DNA of 64,000 bases from Anthopleura xanthogrammica. Its lineage: Eukaryota > Cnidaria > Anthozoa > Actiniaria > Actiniidae. Made by a program: the position numbers and the translations under genes. A model generated the notes under the pieces. That model was not told the DNA's origin and ran no database searches. It was given only the letters and a program-made list of their open reading frames with translations. Positions 14,033 to 27,300 of this stretch are shown piece by piece (position 1 is the first letter of the stretch; the number at the start of each line of letters is the position of its first letter). The stretch covers positions 3,354,501-3,418,500 of the forward strand of contig OZ025207.1 of NCBI GenBank assembly GCA_964019055.1. Reading direction: 5' to 3'.

Positions 14033-16489
14033 AATATTTTCTATATATATATATACACACACACATATATAGCCGAAATAACCCACATTTTATCTTATAG
14101 GTGTACAATAATTTAAATGCTTTGAACAACACTAATTTCTATTCATAGATACAATTTGAACAGCAGTCACGCCACCTTTTTCAGTCGCCAAAATATACCA
14201 AATTCTCAGAGACTTAAACTCCTTAAGGTTTAAGCTATTTTTTGCTGTCATTTTCGTTTATCTTCAAGATATTCATTTATCTCTTCGGGTAGATTTACGT
14301 ATATTTTTGACGACAGTATTGAAAATAAACTGTCTGTTAGAGTTTGCATTTGTAGTTGAGCGGGGTTAAGGGGAGTGTTCTAGCTATGTTACTGAGATAT
14401 CTGTGAAATAAAGTTAAATCTACAAATATTTTTTTACCTTTTAGTGTAGAAGCAAGACAAGTATCTTCTCGAGTCGAAGGTGAACCGAGTGAGTATTCCT
14501 TTCACGTTACGACTTTCAATTTGCTTAAAAGAAAGTGCTTAAAATGCGAAAATCTCGCATGAAATAAAACCTATTCTTCTATTTCAAGTTCGAAGTAGAA
14601 AAATTTGCTCAAGTTAATCTTAATTATCGCCAAAAAAGAAGATTTTTAGGAAGTTTAGGTGAAGGTTTTCTCACGCTAAACTCGCGTCTAACCACATCTT
14701 AATTTTGCATAAGAATTAAGAAAAACATGTCGAGATGAGCCAATGAGAATGAAGCATTCTGCTCTTTATGTCATTATCAAGCAACAATCAAATATTCTAG
14801 TAATCCTCGCAACGTCAACAATAATAATATTTTGAGCGTTTTTCTCTAGAAAATGATAAATATACAGACAACAAATTTTTTTTTTTTTTAAATCCTAACA
14901 AGATTTTCCATAAACTGTCGATGCATTGGCAACTTACTTATGCAGCAAGTCCTACATTTATTTTTTTATATGAAAGAAAAATAGCATAACTTATCTTATT
15001 ATTTCTGCAAAAGAAGCTATTTAATCATATGTTGAAGTCTATTTTAATTATCTTGCTGGTATGGTAAAGTTTGACAAACCGGTGGCTGAAGGGCTGTTGA
15101 AGTGGACATCCTAAGAAGACAGACACATCCGAACGTTCCTTCTTAGATCTAGAGGGTTTATAATAATATTTCTTTCAAGAATAACTTGTTGGAGATGAAG
15201 TATGATAAGGTAGCAATGCTCTTACATGTAATTATGACTGACTAGTTGAGCTTGACTAGTTGAACCGTTGGCAAAAGTTTTCCAAAGCTAAGCCATAAAG
15301 CGACACAAGCCAAATGGCTGCCAAAGATATCAGTCGATAAGTGCCAAACTTTTGCCAGTTTATATCGCTGCAGAAATGCTACAACTTTAGCTATTTCGTA
15401 AATAATAAGCTATTGCAGAATCCCTGCAGATATTTTCTTCTATATTTTGCTGCATACGAGAGATTTGAATCTCAAAAAAAGATAAAATCATAAATTCTTC
15501 AGAAATTACTCCGCCGAATATCATGCTTTTATGAAGGACTTGTTCAGATACTTACTTATGTCGTTGCAAACTTCAACTTGAATACTGGGTTAAAATTCTC
15601 CATCAACGTTCTGGTAATTCTCGCAAAATTATTTTCCTTTAGACACTAGTTCTTAAAATTCTTACAGGGATCTTTCTTGGGATAAATCTCAGTACTGATA
15701 CCAAAGAAAGCAAATGCCTTGTCACGAAACTAATGATGTTACTTCAACCAACAACGCCTCTGTCTGGAGTACTATCATCTACTCAAAAACTTACCAAATA
15801 ATACGTCTTTCGTGCTATGTATCTGTTAAATTTCTTGCGAGATCACTGTTGCCTTGTGATCCAGTTCTTAGACAGACTTTTCGTGTTGTTTCTGCGCAAA
15901 TTCTTTGGATTTCTAGAACCTCTGCTTCTGTTATTCTTAGGAAGACAAAGAAGGCAACGAAGCGAAGAAAGCTTGATTGAAAATAAACTAAGGCTTGATG
16001 GCATATTTTGCATCTCATTTAGAAGATTATAAGTTGCTGTCATAAGAATGAGTTGGGTAAACAAAGGACGCTAAGGGTCGGTAGATTTGATTAAAGTTGC
16101 ATGTACTTTTATCATCTGATGTTCAGCTCTCCCAAGAAGCCGTGGTACATTTTTAACCTCTCTCCATCAATGCTCCATTTTTTAATGCATTTTAAAGCCA
16201 GACAACAAAGGAAATTAAAGAAACAAATTGGAAATCGTTTGCGTGTATGGACTGCCTCACACTATGAATTAGTAATTACGATGGTGAACTTACTTGCTTA
16301 TCAGACGGCACCTAAGTCACCCAAGCACTACTCAGTTGCCTAAAAGTACGTTCAATAGTTTTCCAAAAGGAATGAGTTGAAAAGGAAAGACGATTCCAGC
16401 TTAGCGCTTGGAAATTGAGCCAACAATAACACTATACTTCGTTCAACATTCTAGTGCATTCTTAACTCTTAGCTATAATGATGATTTTG

Positions 16490-16860
16490 ATCAGGGGAGG
16501 AAAACCAGAGAATCTGGAGGAAACTACCCTTTGTGGCAAGGGAGAGAACAACACATCAAACAAACTCAACTCATATGAGAATTTTGATGGAGGGAGGAAA
16601 ACTATGGAGAGAAGCTGGAGGAAAACCCTTGTGGCAGGGGAGAGAACAACACATCATACAAAATTTAACTCATATGAGAATTTTGATAGAGGAGGGAAAA
16701 CCATGGAGAGAAGCTGGAGGAAAACCCTTGTGGCAGGGGAGACTGAGAACAACACATCAAACACTGTTCAAAACTAAGTTTGAATGGATGATGATTTTGA
16801 TGCCCTGGGAGGAAAGCTAGAGCGTAATGGGTCGGAGAGAACAACGCATCAAACAAATGG
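16490..16860. repeat. Tandem repeat, about 100-bp unit, 3-4 copies
   Basis: Each unit contains GAGAAGCTGGAGGAAAACCC, TTGTGGCAGGGGAGA, GAACAACACATCA and AACTCATATGAGAATTTTGA. Copies are about 85-90% alike by eye. The words GGAGAAAAACCCTCGAAGCA and GAGAGAACCAAC at 18825-18870 are a related single copy. Confidence 0.75.
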
Positions 16861-17366
16861 AAAATGGACTAAGAATGGAAAGATATAATTTTATGAGACA
16901 ATCGTATGAGTGTGATATCCAAAGATAACTGGGATCACATTTCACATATAAACTGTTACGTTTATTCTTTTGTTATCTACAAATGAGTACAGCAATCTAG
17001 GTTTTTTTTTTTAGAAACTGATAGAACTTAAGCTAACTTACCAAAATACTTTTGTATTTATTAACGACTTCTAAAGCTCACATATATATCACATCATAGT
17101 ATCCTTGTGTAAGCGTTGGTATACTGACCCAAGAGATTTAGGTCAAGCTAAAGAAAAAGTCCTAGCTTGTGATATTGAAAATGTTTTGATTAGCATTACA
17201 TTTAGATTTGGCGGAATTACTGATCAACTATTGACAAATTTAGTTAAGCAAGCCTATACACTCTATAAATGCATAATGTTTTGGCTTTTCCACCTAGCAA
17301 TATTGCTACTCTAGAAAATACAGCTATTTCAAAAAAGGTCAGTCGGTGAAGTTTTTGTTGCATGTT

Positions 17367-17430
17367 GATAATATTTTTCCATTTTAGACCACGTGCATTC
17401 CCTTGAGTATTACTTTTTCGAGATGCGACC
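17367..17430. mobile_element. Family 2 MITE fragment cut by family 1
   Basis: TTTTTCCATTTTAGACCACG and CATTCCCTTGAGTATTA match a family 2 arm, then stop at the start of the family 1 copy at 17434. The rest of family 2 is not found beyond it. Confidence 0.5.
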
Positions 17431-17433
17431 ATA

Positions 17434-17566
17434 TAGTCCCCTTGCACGTGACGTCAAAGCAGCTTAATTTGGAGGACAAAACAAAAGAATTTCAATCTCC
17501 TGAGAATTGGAACCTATTGTTTTGTCCTCCAAATTGAGCTGCATTCCGACGTGCTGCAAGGGGTCT
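17434..17566. mobile_element. Palindromic MITE, family 1, copy 2
   Basis: Complete copy in reverse orientation: TAGTCCCCTTGCACGTGACG at the left and GACGTGCTGCAAGGGGTCT at the right. It carries the CACGTGACGTCA box. Confidence 0.85.
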
Positions 17567-17821
17567 TTTAGATAAAGAAAACATGTTAAAGAGAAACTAG
17601 CTAGTTCTTGATGAAACTGTACTGGACGAAGCTTGAGAATCAGATCTATGAGCTAGCTTTCAAGGATTAAGCCAAACTCAATTTTTTTAAATAAAACTTT
17701 AAGCATACAAAACACAAATCTATCAAAGTCTAAAAAAATTAATTACGTAGTTATGGAAGAAAATAGGGTATCTTATATAGTCACTTCACAATACATTACG
17801 TATATATGTCCTGCGAAACTA

Positions 17822-17956
17822 TAGACCCCTTTTACGTGACGTCAAAGCAGCTCAATTTGGAAGAAAAAACAAAAAATAATTTCAATCCCCTGAGAATTGG
17901 AACCTATTGTTTTGTCCTCTAAATTGAGCTGCATTCCTACGTGCTGCAAGGGGTCT
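17822..17956. mobile_element. Palindromic MITE, family 1, copy 3
   Basis: Complete copy, same orientation as copy 2 and only 255 bp away. It starts TAGACCCCTTTTACGTGACG and ends GTGCTGCAAGGGGTCT. One arm has a few changes (GGAAGAAAAAAC). Confidence 0.85.
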
Positions 17957-18387
17957 AATTTGGTATGTGGATGATGTGGCGGATAGAGGTGGGGAGTGAC
18001 ACTAGAGAAAAACGTTTGCGCATGCGTGCCTTTCAGCACGCTTTCCAAGAATTTAGAAGAGTTTTAGTGAGAAAATAAATGCTTGTTTTCTCCGAGTATA
18101 CAAAAAATTTCGTGGGTATACTTTTGTGAGACCAAGATACTGTATTAATAAAGACAATATGAAAGAATTAGTCTTAAGTTTCAAGAACTGACTTTAAGTT
18201 TTGGCATTTTGTAAAGACTATTCTTCAGGCAAGTGTGAAAGTCAAATTTGCATATTTTTACAATAGCACGAAGACGCTTTTGACTAATTTGAATACGGAC
18301 TTAGAGCATGTGCAGACGTTTTTCACGCGTGTCGTGGGGAGTTAGTAGTTCTTGTCAGTCAGTTGTCATGGAGATCTTCAAGGAAAG

Positions 18388-21300
18388 TTATCGGAAGGCG
18401 TTGGCATGGAGAGTGGCATCGATGAGGAAGAGGATGGAGTTGAAAATACCACAGCTCTGAAATACGAAAACAATTTTTTTTTAATATTCCAATTCATCTA
18501 TCACTTGGCTTATCAAGTACAGTATAGTATTTGGGATGACCAAGTAATATGTCGGTGGCGAGGGACAAAAGTTTATCGTTGTATAGTTGGGGCTGTTAAA
18601 TGTCACCCTCTTCGTAGGGCTCTATGTTGTTACTGCTTGCGTCATCTGGCTATCAGATATTTCATGTCAACATATCCCTTTTGGTCTTGGAATATAATTA
18701 TTTTACGTCAATCATTCAGGGAGTGATTGCTCATTCTCCCGAACCAGATGCTCATGACTTAAGCACTCGACGCGAAATTGAATTGGATTTTAGGATTTGA
18801 GTTTTGTGGATGAAAGAACACCAGAGAACCAGGAGAAAAACCCTCGAAGCACAGGAGAGAACCAACAAACAACTCTACTCACATACAACACTGAATACAG
18901 GAGTCGAAACTAGGTAGCATTGATGAGAGGCGATGCTTTACCACAAGCACGTCACCCGTTCTCCCCTATTTTCTCGATCTATTTCTACTATCCACTCCTC
19001 TCCGATTTTTTTTTTTTTTTTGCTTCTGTCTCTTTTTGGGGTCTAACAAAGCTTTCTTCAGCTAAATGATTGTAAAATATACTTACGATAGCAACTAGAA
19101 GGTGATCCGTGTACCACTTCCAGTGATCTGGGTTGGTCTCGTACTGGCTGTTATCGTAGAGCTTATCAGCATAGTAAAACATAAGACCCGCTGAAATACC
19201 GCACAGCAAAGACAGACCAAACGATATCACCACGTTCTGTTGATACACAAGGAATGAGAAAATGGTGTCAGATTTTATTGTAGTGTACAGTACAACCTCT
19301 CTATCAACCGACCAACCGACACGGCTTAAAAACGTCTGCGCATGCGCAAAATCTTGAGAAACAAAATGGCGGACGCGTTGGAGTTTCCCGCGCTTGAAAA
19401 CACCTTTGGCATTGAATTGGTCTTAGCACCTTATTTTGATCGTGATGTCTAATCGGTCTTGGTGAAATGATCTGGAGGGCTTATTGAAAGTATATGTATT
19501 CTTTAGATCTACGTAAAAGTTCTTATCGATTTGAGAATTAAGTTTGTTTTTTGATGACAAAAGTACTGCTCCTGGGAAAAATCCATGTGAGTAACACTCG
19601 TATTTTGATCTGTGATAAGGTCAGAACAACTGTGATAAGCTTTTAATTTTGATATTTTGTTCGTTGTTCTCCATTTATCAACATACCAAATGAGCTGGTT
19701 GTTCTGAGCTTGAGCTGTGAAACGCCAGCTTGCTAAAGTATGAAAATACGTATCGTAAAAGAGGACCTTCGAAAACCACATACCTTGACTATTGACGTGA
19801 AAGAATCAAAAGTTTATCGACACTTTAAGATATCTGTAAAGCTAAGTTTCTACTTAATTTTGTAGAATATGGCATATCTATTTCGACTATCCAGGTTCTT
19901 TAGAAGGTCATCGAAAAATCAAACGACGGGATAAATTATTCTGTATTTCGACAACAAAATCACAAATCATCGAAAATACTGACTTAAGTCCCCTTCGTGT
20001 TTTTGAATTTATAAGGTCAGGACAACTTATATAAGCTTGAGATTTTAATATATTGCTTATTATTTGCCATTACACAAAATATCAAATGAGCTCTTTATTC
20101 TGAGTTTGAGCTCTTGAGTAATTTCTGTTTCATTAAGTAAATTTTTCATGGCTGAGATTATCCGATAAAATTCAAGAACTAACGATCATCAATCCTGCTA
20201 TTTTCTTGCTAACACACCTGTCCAAAATCCTCCAAAGCGATTCAATATTAAACAATATGATAGCAATTCCTTAATTTAAAATCCGAATACAATCAACTGT
20301 TATAAAAAGATTACTATAGCTTTAACCTGTTCTGCATCATGTGTTAGAAGCAAGGGTGAATATGATGCCATGAATTTAGAACAATCACAAACTAAATCAA
20401 TGATTTACATACATAGCTAATTCCTTTTTGCATTTTCACTAAAATATTTCATCCTCATACTCATTTAATAGGAGCATTTCAGTTATACAGTAGGTGTAGT
20501 TTCCTTTTCTTAGGGAGGGTTCATAATTTATCCAGATGGGGGGGGGGGGGGGGGGGGGGGTCATGATTTTTCTGGAGTAATTTCTTTTTTGGTGGTGGTT
20601 GTGGGGGAGGGAAGACCTATGGAAACTTTCCCAAAAATTAGAACAAGGTATAAGGGGGGGGGGGGGGGGGGGGCATCAAAACAATTCAGTTAAAAAGGTT
20701 ATTTGTTTTCATTATCAGTTCTGATACATCACAATTTTTTAAGAACATAGATATTTCTCAGAGAAAACTGAGAAAACTATGTTTGGCAAAAGTATTCGGA
20801 CTCAGGCAAAGGTGGGGATAAAAAGGGAATAGAGAAAAAATAGGATAAAAGTATAATCAGGGTGCATGTGTGTCTGTGAAGAGGGGTAATATGAAAAAAA
20901 ATTGATAAAATCATTTTGATGTTGTGAATGCAATAAATGTGAAGATAAAATATGGTAGCGGGAGAGTGATGAAGGGGGAGGAAGGGTGCATGGTATGTGG
21001 GCAGAAGCATTTGGTCGTGCTAGACGTATAAAATAGTAATGGTATAATGTAGATTGATACCAATGGTGCAATAAATAGTACTTAGTAGATTTTTTTGAAA
21101 ATAAAATTTATCATTTATCATGATACAAAAGTCTAATGCAAAATGTTGAGACTCAAAAAATGCTTGAATCAGCCATTTTAGACTGCATGAGGTTTAGTTA
21201 AACAGGATAGTGGGAAGAGGGGGGTCATGGTACTTCACCATGGTTTCAGAATATCTCAGGAGGGGGGGGGGGCAGAAAAAATTCACTTATGACATCAGGG

Positions 21301-24300
21301 GGGCTTCCAAAAAACATAAGGGAAAAACATTAAAATTGTCATAGCCCCCCATCTACATAAATTATGAATCCCAGCCCAACCCCTTCAGCCTGTTGTGAAA
21401 AGAGTATATCAGTGTATGTCACTCTCTTTTTCTCTATTTATTCCATATAATATCATTGTTCTGATAGAAATATAATGAATGAAACACAGTTGCCTGACCT
21501 CTGTAGTTTATCAATAAACTATTCCAAAAGAGCTTTCAACAATGTTTTAGTTCCAAAAAAAAGCAGCATTTTCAGTATTAGAAACTGAAAAGATTTAAAA
21601 AAAGGAATTAATGACTGATTATTCTATTTCCAGAAAGGCAAACGCAGTGTTACAATATTTATGCTTTCAACAAAAGTGTGACCAGGATAAGTTTACAACT
21701 ATCTTATCATCTTATCTACTAAACTAGTGTCGGTATCAAATGAGGTATACTCATAAAGCAATGTAAAGGATATATACTATCATAAATGGGTTGTTTCAAG
21801 TAAAACTTACATGAACTGAACCCCTTCTAAGGCTTCATGCATCATAAGGGACTTACAGTATATTCCTTTAATACATTTATAAATTTTTTGTAGATTGGTA
21901 GATGGAAAAATCTATGTACTTTGGGTCTAAACTTCCATAACATGGGCTTTCTACTGTGTGTGTCTGTGTGTCAAAATAATGAAGGATATATTATTCATGA
22001 GCTATTCACAGAAATGAGGAAAACTAAGACTTTTCTATTTTTAATGTTTTTGCTAGTACTTATCTAGGGGAGTATCTGATTATAACAGCTGGCTTTGGAC
22101 ACAATTTTTGACCTTGACAAGTACTGAATAGAGAAAAAACACTGTATGCAGAGTTGGCATTGACTTAAGTATAAAAACCTTTGTTTTCGAATGATAACCC
22201 ACAGTTATCATATGCTTCAATGCTTCCAGTTCCAGCAGTTCCCACTTTACAAGAGAGATTCTCCCATTTACAGTAGACATAATATCATGAGTTTTTCATT
22301 GATATTATAATATCAAAATGACATCACAGCAAAATAGCTTCTGTAGCATCATGTTGCTAATCATGAAAAGCCTCTCTTTCCTGCTGCATATATTTTTTGA
22401 AACTTTTCATGTCTGCTTTCAAATATGCCTTGAAACTCATTTAAAGCTGGTTGAATAACCAGTGTCCCTATTTCCCCCCCGAGAAACAACCGATAGGAAG
22501 AATTATCAAGGATTCTATCACATGTACACGATATCGAAATTGGAGCAAGTACTGTACCAGAATTTATACAGTACAGCGACTCTGTTGAAAGTATTTTACA
22601 TAATATTCGGGGTTTAGCATGCTCATCTCTAGCTTTTATTACGAATTTTAAAACTTACAGCATCCATGACTATATTTACTTGATTATCTTGACAATCAAT
22701 AAGCATTTGAAGTTCAGAATCCCGAAATAGAATTGGAACAAGAAAGCAATAATTGTATTTTTTATCGAAGTATCTGCACTTTGACATCTTGTTTTTGTTC
22801 GAATCAGACAGAAAACTTGACAATTCACCATTCACATAACATCGTGATGCTTATCTGTCTCCTTTTCTTGATCATCTACTAACTATAATCCATCCATATG
22901 AGAAAAAAACTTCGGTTTTTGGAAGAAAAAGTGCTCGACAATCCTCGACAATAATTCATCCTCGTCCGCCATTTTGTACTGACGCCTGCGATAAATTCAG
23001 CGGAAAACCACACTGCGCACCCTCAGTTAATATTTACATTAGCCAATCAGACGTTTTTAAGCCGTGTCCGACCAACCTCTATTTAGCGACCAGTTCTCCA
23101 AGTCCCAAAGAGGGTTTTTGCAGTAATTCATACCTCTATTTAGCGACCAACCTCTATTTAGCGACCAGTTGTCAAAGTCCCAAAGAGGGTTTTACAGTAA
23201 TTTATACCTCTATTAAGCGGCCAACCTTTATTTATCGTTATTCAACCACTGTTTGTGAGAACAACTGGCGCACAAAAGGAATAACTTATTTCAATCTAAT
23301 TCCTGCATGCGATCCCAAATTCTGAGCCCCATTTTTCTGCAGTTTCCTCAAGAATCTTCTTCTTTCTCCCCACGATGCTCAATCTATGTAAATCGCTTTC
23401 TTGTTTCTTGCGATTTGTACTCATTTTCTTTTCAAAACAATTACGTGCAATAGTGTTCTTGAACATATACTACCGACTTCCGTCCGGAAAAAACAATCGT
23501 CCCTCCCAGCCTCTCTCGATTTGAAATCAGGCAACAGCGGTTACATTGGTATCTTGGCACACACATGCACACACACACACACACACCCTGGCCGGGTCTG
23601 ACTAGAGGTATATCGATCTACTTACCACTATCTCGAAGACTCTTCTCGCGCCACAGGCCAGGTCCACCTGTGCCAGAAATATAGCCAGGATAATGATAGA
23701 TTCAATCATGCCAATTAGATGAGTCGCGAAGAATAAGATGTAGCGGTTCTGGTAAGCTTCGGTGTAATCGTCTCCAAAGGCAAAGTGCGAGACCACCATG
23801 CATGAGAATCCAAGGCATGTGAAGAGCTGTTGAGTTGGGGAATTTAGAAATAAATGTTTGTTGCTATAGCAACGTGAAGTACAGTTTAAGGAGGCTAGGG
23901 GATGATAAATGGCGATACCTCCAAACCCATACTTAGGGACAAATAATATTTTTTTAGGACTTGAGTTGAAACAAAAGGAAATCCAAACTATGACAAAGAC
24001 GAATTAAACGCCATTGGCATTCATTGTTTCCAGGGACCTCAAGAGCAAGCCTGATAAAGGATCATTTGATTTAGGGACCACAAATAGAAAATCTAGCAAA
24101 AAAAGTTACAAGTTACAAGAACTAGAATATTAGATCTAAACATGTTTAAATGGCTGCAAACCACTTTTGCAAGTTGTTTGGCAACCTGGAAAGCACCCAG
24201 GATTGCGACATCGACCATAAAGTTTACCAAGACGAACTCTACTTACGATAATCAGGACCTTGACTACTGTTTTAGGTCCACAGGGTTTGTAAGGTGGTAC

Positions 24301-24324
24301 ATCCGATTCCTTGGATCCACTCAT
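18388..24324 (-). CDS. M3: MARVEL-type four-helix membrane protein
   Basis: Coding exons 24247-24324, 23626-23826, 19087-19236 and 18388-18456 give 165 residues; all introns are phase 0 and donors are gtaagt. The N-terminus (MSGSKESDVPPYKPCGPKTV) precedes KVLII, the start of helix 1. Exon 2 opens LFTCLGFSCMVVS, close to [13 protein letters not shown] of M6-M8. Exon 3 holds helix 3 and the loop motif HWKWYTDHLLVAI, again shared with M6-M8. Exon 4 encodes FNSILFLIDATLHANAFR and stop; helix 4 keeps the array-wide Asp. Intron 2 is 4.4 kb and contains a TIR-bounded insertion (19288-23065). The intron gap makes this the least compact gene model, but exon homology is clear. Function is inferred from family only. 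Confidence 0.78.
18810..18960. repeat. Dispersed repeat with GAGAAAAACCCTCGAAGCAC core
   Basis: It contains CCAGAGAACCAGG, GAGAAAAACCCTCGAAGCAC, GAGAGAACCAAC and, further right, GGAGTCGAAACTAGG and GAGGCGATGCTTTACCAC. It is a single relative of the tandem repeat at 16490-16860. Similar phrases are widespread in animal genomes as part of mobile DNA (recalled, not checked). Confidence 0.5.
19288..23065. mobile_element. TIR-bounded 3.8-kb insertion, pogo/Tigger-like ends
   Basis: The left end reads CAACCTCTCTATCAACCGAC then ACACGGCTTAAAAACGTCTG; the right end has the complement of that second phrase and then GGTCG-rich sequence. Just inside each end lies CAAAATGGCGGAC, in mirror orientation. 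The end style (CAGTA...ACCTCTATTTAGCGACC) resembles pogo/Tigger transposons. No transposase is recognisable inside; the interior has poly-G runs and a degenerate 100-bp internal repeat (about 19617 and 20021). It lies in intron 2 of M3. Confidence 0.5.
20538..20560. repeat. Poly-G run
   Basis: About 23 consecutive G. A second run of about 20 G is at 20654-20673 and one of about 11 G near 21261, all inside the TIR-bounded insertion. Confidence 0.9.
23086..23230. repeat. Tandem Tigger-like end repeats
   Basis: Two copies of about 72 bp, plus part of a third, contain CCTCTATTTAGCGACCAG, AGTCCCAAAGAGGGTTTT and CAGTAATT. They abut the right end of the 3.8-kb insertion. Confidence 0.7.
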
Positions 24325-27300
24325 ATTGGATGTTTCTTTTGAGGGAAAATAGTTTAGGTACTTGATTAGAAAATGGGATGAAAGCAAGGATGAATATATG
24401 ATAATAAGATATATTGAAGGAAGGTTAGTAGCAGTAGAGGAAGGGAACAGATGCCACCAGAAACAGCAGCATCAACAGCAACAACTACAGCATCAGCAAC
24501 TGACAACAACAAAAGCAACAACAACAGCAGCAGCAGCAACAACAGCAGCAACAACAACAGCAGCAGGAACAACAACAACAACAGCAACAACAACAACAGC
24601 AACAACAACAGCAACAACAACAGCAACAACAACAACAACAGCAACAACAGCAGCAACAACAACAACAGCAACAACAACAGCAACAACAACAGCAACAACA
24701 ACAGCAACAACAACAGCAACAACAACAACAACAGCAGTAACAGTAGCAGCAGCAGGCAGGACTAAGAAAGCAAGATGCTGTCTTGAGACAAAGCTCTAGA
24801 AAGCTTTGAGAAAACATAAGATAAATAAGGGATAGTCAACAACAAAACCATATTGATAGAAAGCAGGAAGAAAGAGCATAGTTATGTCTTCATGAATAAG
24901 ATGAAACCTTTACTAAATTAAAATTCCAGCATAAGCCAGCACCTTGACATTTATGTGAAGAAAGTTGATGATGGTAATGCACCTAAAAAGAACCTTTTGG
25001 TGTACAAATTCTTGTTTCAAAAGTATTCGATTTGATAAGGATGTTGGGGGACATTCTTTTCAGAATACTTTTAAGTTGCATTGAAACATAACAGAGTCCT
25101 TGTTCATTGCTTATAGAGCCAATTTATTTGTCAAAATCAAAAAATCATAATTACATCTTCGAAATGGTTGCAAAACGTAGTCAAGGGTCAAGCTCAAGGA
25201 AAAATCAAATCTATAATACAAAGAATAAATATGCGTGGAGTGCTAAAGTTAGTTTTGAAAGTCTTGGCAAAAGTAAAATTGTATTGGATAATTTTGTGCG
25301 ACCAAAAATGCTCCAGTGGCAATCGTATTTTCGCATGTTGCAAAAATCCTGCGATATTGTTGAAAATCTTTGATAATTCTCTGATGTTTAGGAAAAAAAA
25401 TGTTTCAAAAAAAGATCTTGTTTTCAAGATAATAATTCTTACAATGCGCAGAGTGTCTTTATAACTTAATATTATTCACATTGAGACAAAATAATTTACA
25501 ATCCAGAAATACCAGAATGGTTTATTTTGAGCAGTTGATTCTAAACTTTCCGCATTTGAAAAATACAAGTTCTGTTGTCAATTTTTCCCTTGGGAGTGTG
25601 AAAGTACTTGATAATCTAAAAAACTACGATTTGCTTCTTTATATTTGCTATTTTACTTACTAGAAAGTCGTTATTTTTGAGTTTCATGTTCAGTTATCGA
25701 TTATTATGCTAACCGTTTCTAGCGTAAAACAGATCTATTCAAGCTTGAAGTGTTCAACAACATTGATTCTTATGTCTTTTGTAGATAATTTGTATCACAA
25801 AAATATATTAAAACCGGCAAAATAATTCATGAAAGCTTCATAAAATAATGCTAAAATTACCGAAGTCTTCTCGCCTGTGTTCATTTTAAAAGAGAGTAGT
25901 TTCCACATGTGATTTTAAGCAGGTATCGTTGAAGCGTGCATGGTCGAAAAGTCGAACAATGCCCAAATTTCGCTATATTCAGATTATAACGGATTGATTG
26001 AAGTTTGCTTCGGTAAATACAGAACACTTCGATAAATGTTAAGCCCATTTACTCACTTTAAGAACAGTTATCCCAGTGGAACACCATAACAGCATCAATA
26101 AAGAATTCATAATATATTTTGGATCGCTTGCTGCAAAGTATGTTAGCGTCTTAAGCAGACTTTCGTTAGAACTTTCACCAGGGTCTTTTAGCACAAACTT
26201 GGACTCTCTTTACTTACCTTGTTATAAGATAGCTTAGCTGTATGTAATAATCTCAGAATTCGTCGAAAAACAGGCGCTTTCGTTAACAAATTGACTCGAT
26301 ACTAATGAGTTTAGCTCAAATTCGAATGCTGAGTTAAGTCAACCGTATATTCGTGCCATTGATATGAATATATCTTTAAAATAGATTAATTATCATGATC
26401 ATTGTGATTGTTTGACTAATAAGGGAGGGGTGGGTAGGTAAGAGTTTGGACTTCAGAGCGCTGGGCTTAGATTTTGCTGGAAGACCTCAAAAAAAGAACT
26501 CAAAATAAGTCGTCTTAGCTCATTTAATTGATAGTTACAATCTCAAATAATAATATAATAAGCAAAATTCAATATTTTACTGGTCAATAACAATCATTCT
26601 ATATAATATTGTTAGAACATAGTTTTACTCCGGCATTGAGAGCGTATTCATCTTCGAAAACTTTGACAAGTTTCCCTCTAAAACCTTGTTTAGTCGTTAC
26701 TGGACAACGTTTATAATCTGTTAGTTCGCTCGTTCCTCAGTTAAACCAGGTTTTCACTAGGACACGCGCAAATTCATGGTTCAGACTCCCCTTAGTTACC
26801 GTTGCTATGCCCCAAAAGCTTTACAAATTAGCTTGGATATCTCAGAATTTAAAACTCTTGTAGCCGCGTAAAATTGATTATAAATTGTCTCAATTGTTCA
26901 CTGTCCTGTGAAAATAAAATAAAATTGCCTCGTAATCCTTGTAGTACTCTTAAAAACAGATACTGTGTAGATGTTTGTGGGACAAGATTTTAATTCCACT
27001 GGGAAAACTGCTGCAACAGTGATGTGATTGGTTCGCTATTGATTGAGTAAGAACCATGGATTCAAGTCCAAGTGTTCGTTTTTTTGCGGAAGGCTACAAA
27101 ATGATAAAGTAAAAAGAAAAGAAAAGAATTGATCCTTTTGGTGCAGTATTTCTGCAACTGCCAACTTGCGCATGTGTCAGTTAATAAAATTCAGACTTTG
27201 AGTTATGTAAAGTTGATTGCCCTAATTTGGCCAACATATCTTTAATTATCAAGTACAGCAAGTTAAATTAACTGAGTTAGTTCAGTTATAGTAGTTACAT

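Larger units (their letters stand above)
13129..16489. other. Region between M3 and M2, mostly non-coding
   Basis: It holds two fold-back elements (listed separately) and otherwise AT-rich DNA. Overlapping frames on both strands around 15714-16064 share no splice-supported structure and no recognisable domain. A 5' non-coding exon of M2 may lie here. Confidence 0.4.

Noticed and set aside
13685..14132. Four short Tyr/Ile-rich frames
   Set aside because: Mirror products of the fold-back element at 13799-14032.
16478..16820. Two overlapping plus-strand frames of 95-99 residues
   Set aside because: They follow the 100-bp tandem repeat; no codon-preserving pattern between units.
18352..18726. 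124-residue plus-strand frame over M3 exon 4
   Set aside because: The minus strand here carries a family-matching exon with acceptor and stop; the plus frame has no homologous feature.
24362..24817. Frames rich in Thr/Ala, Asn/Ser, Leu and Cys
   Set aside because: All phases and both strands of one CAACAG repeat; no splice support or domain.
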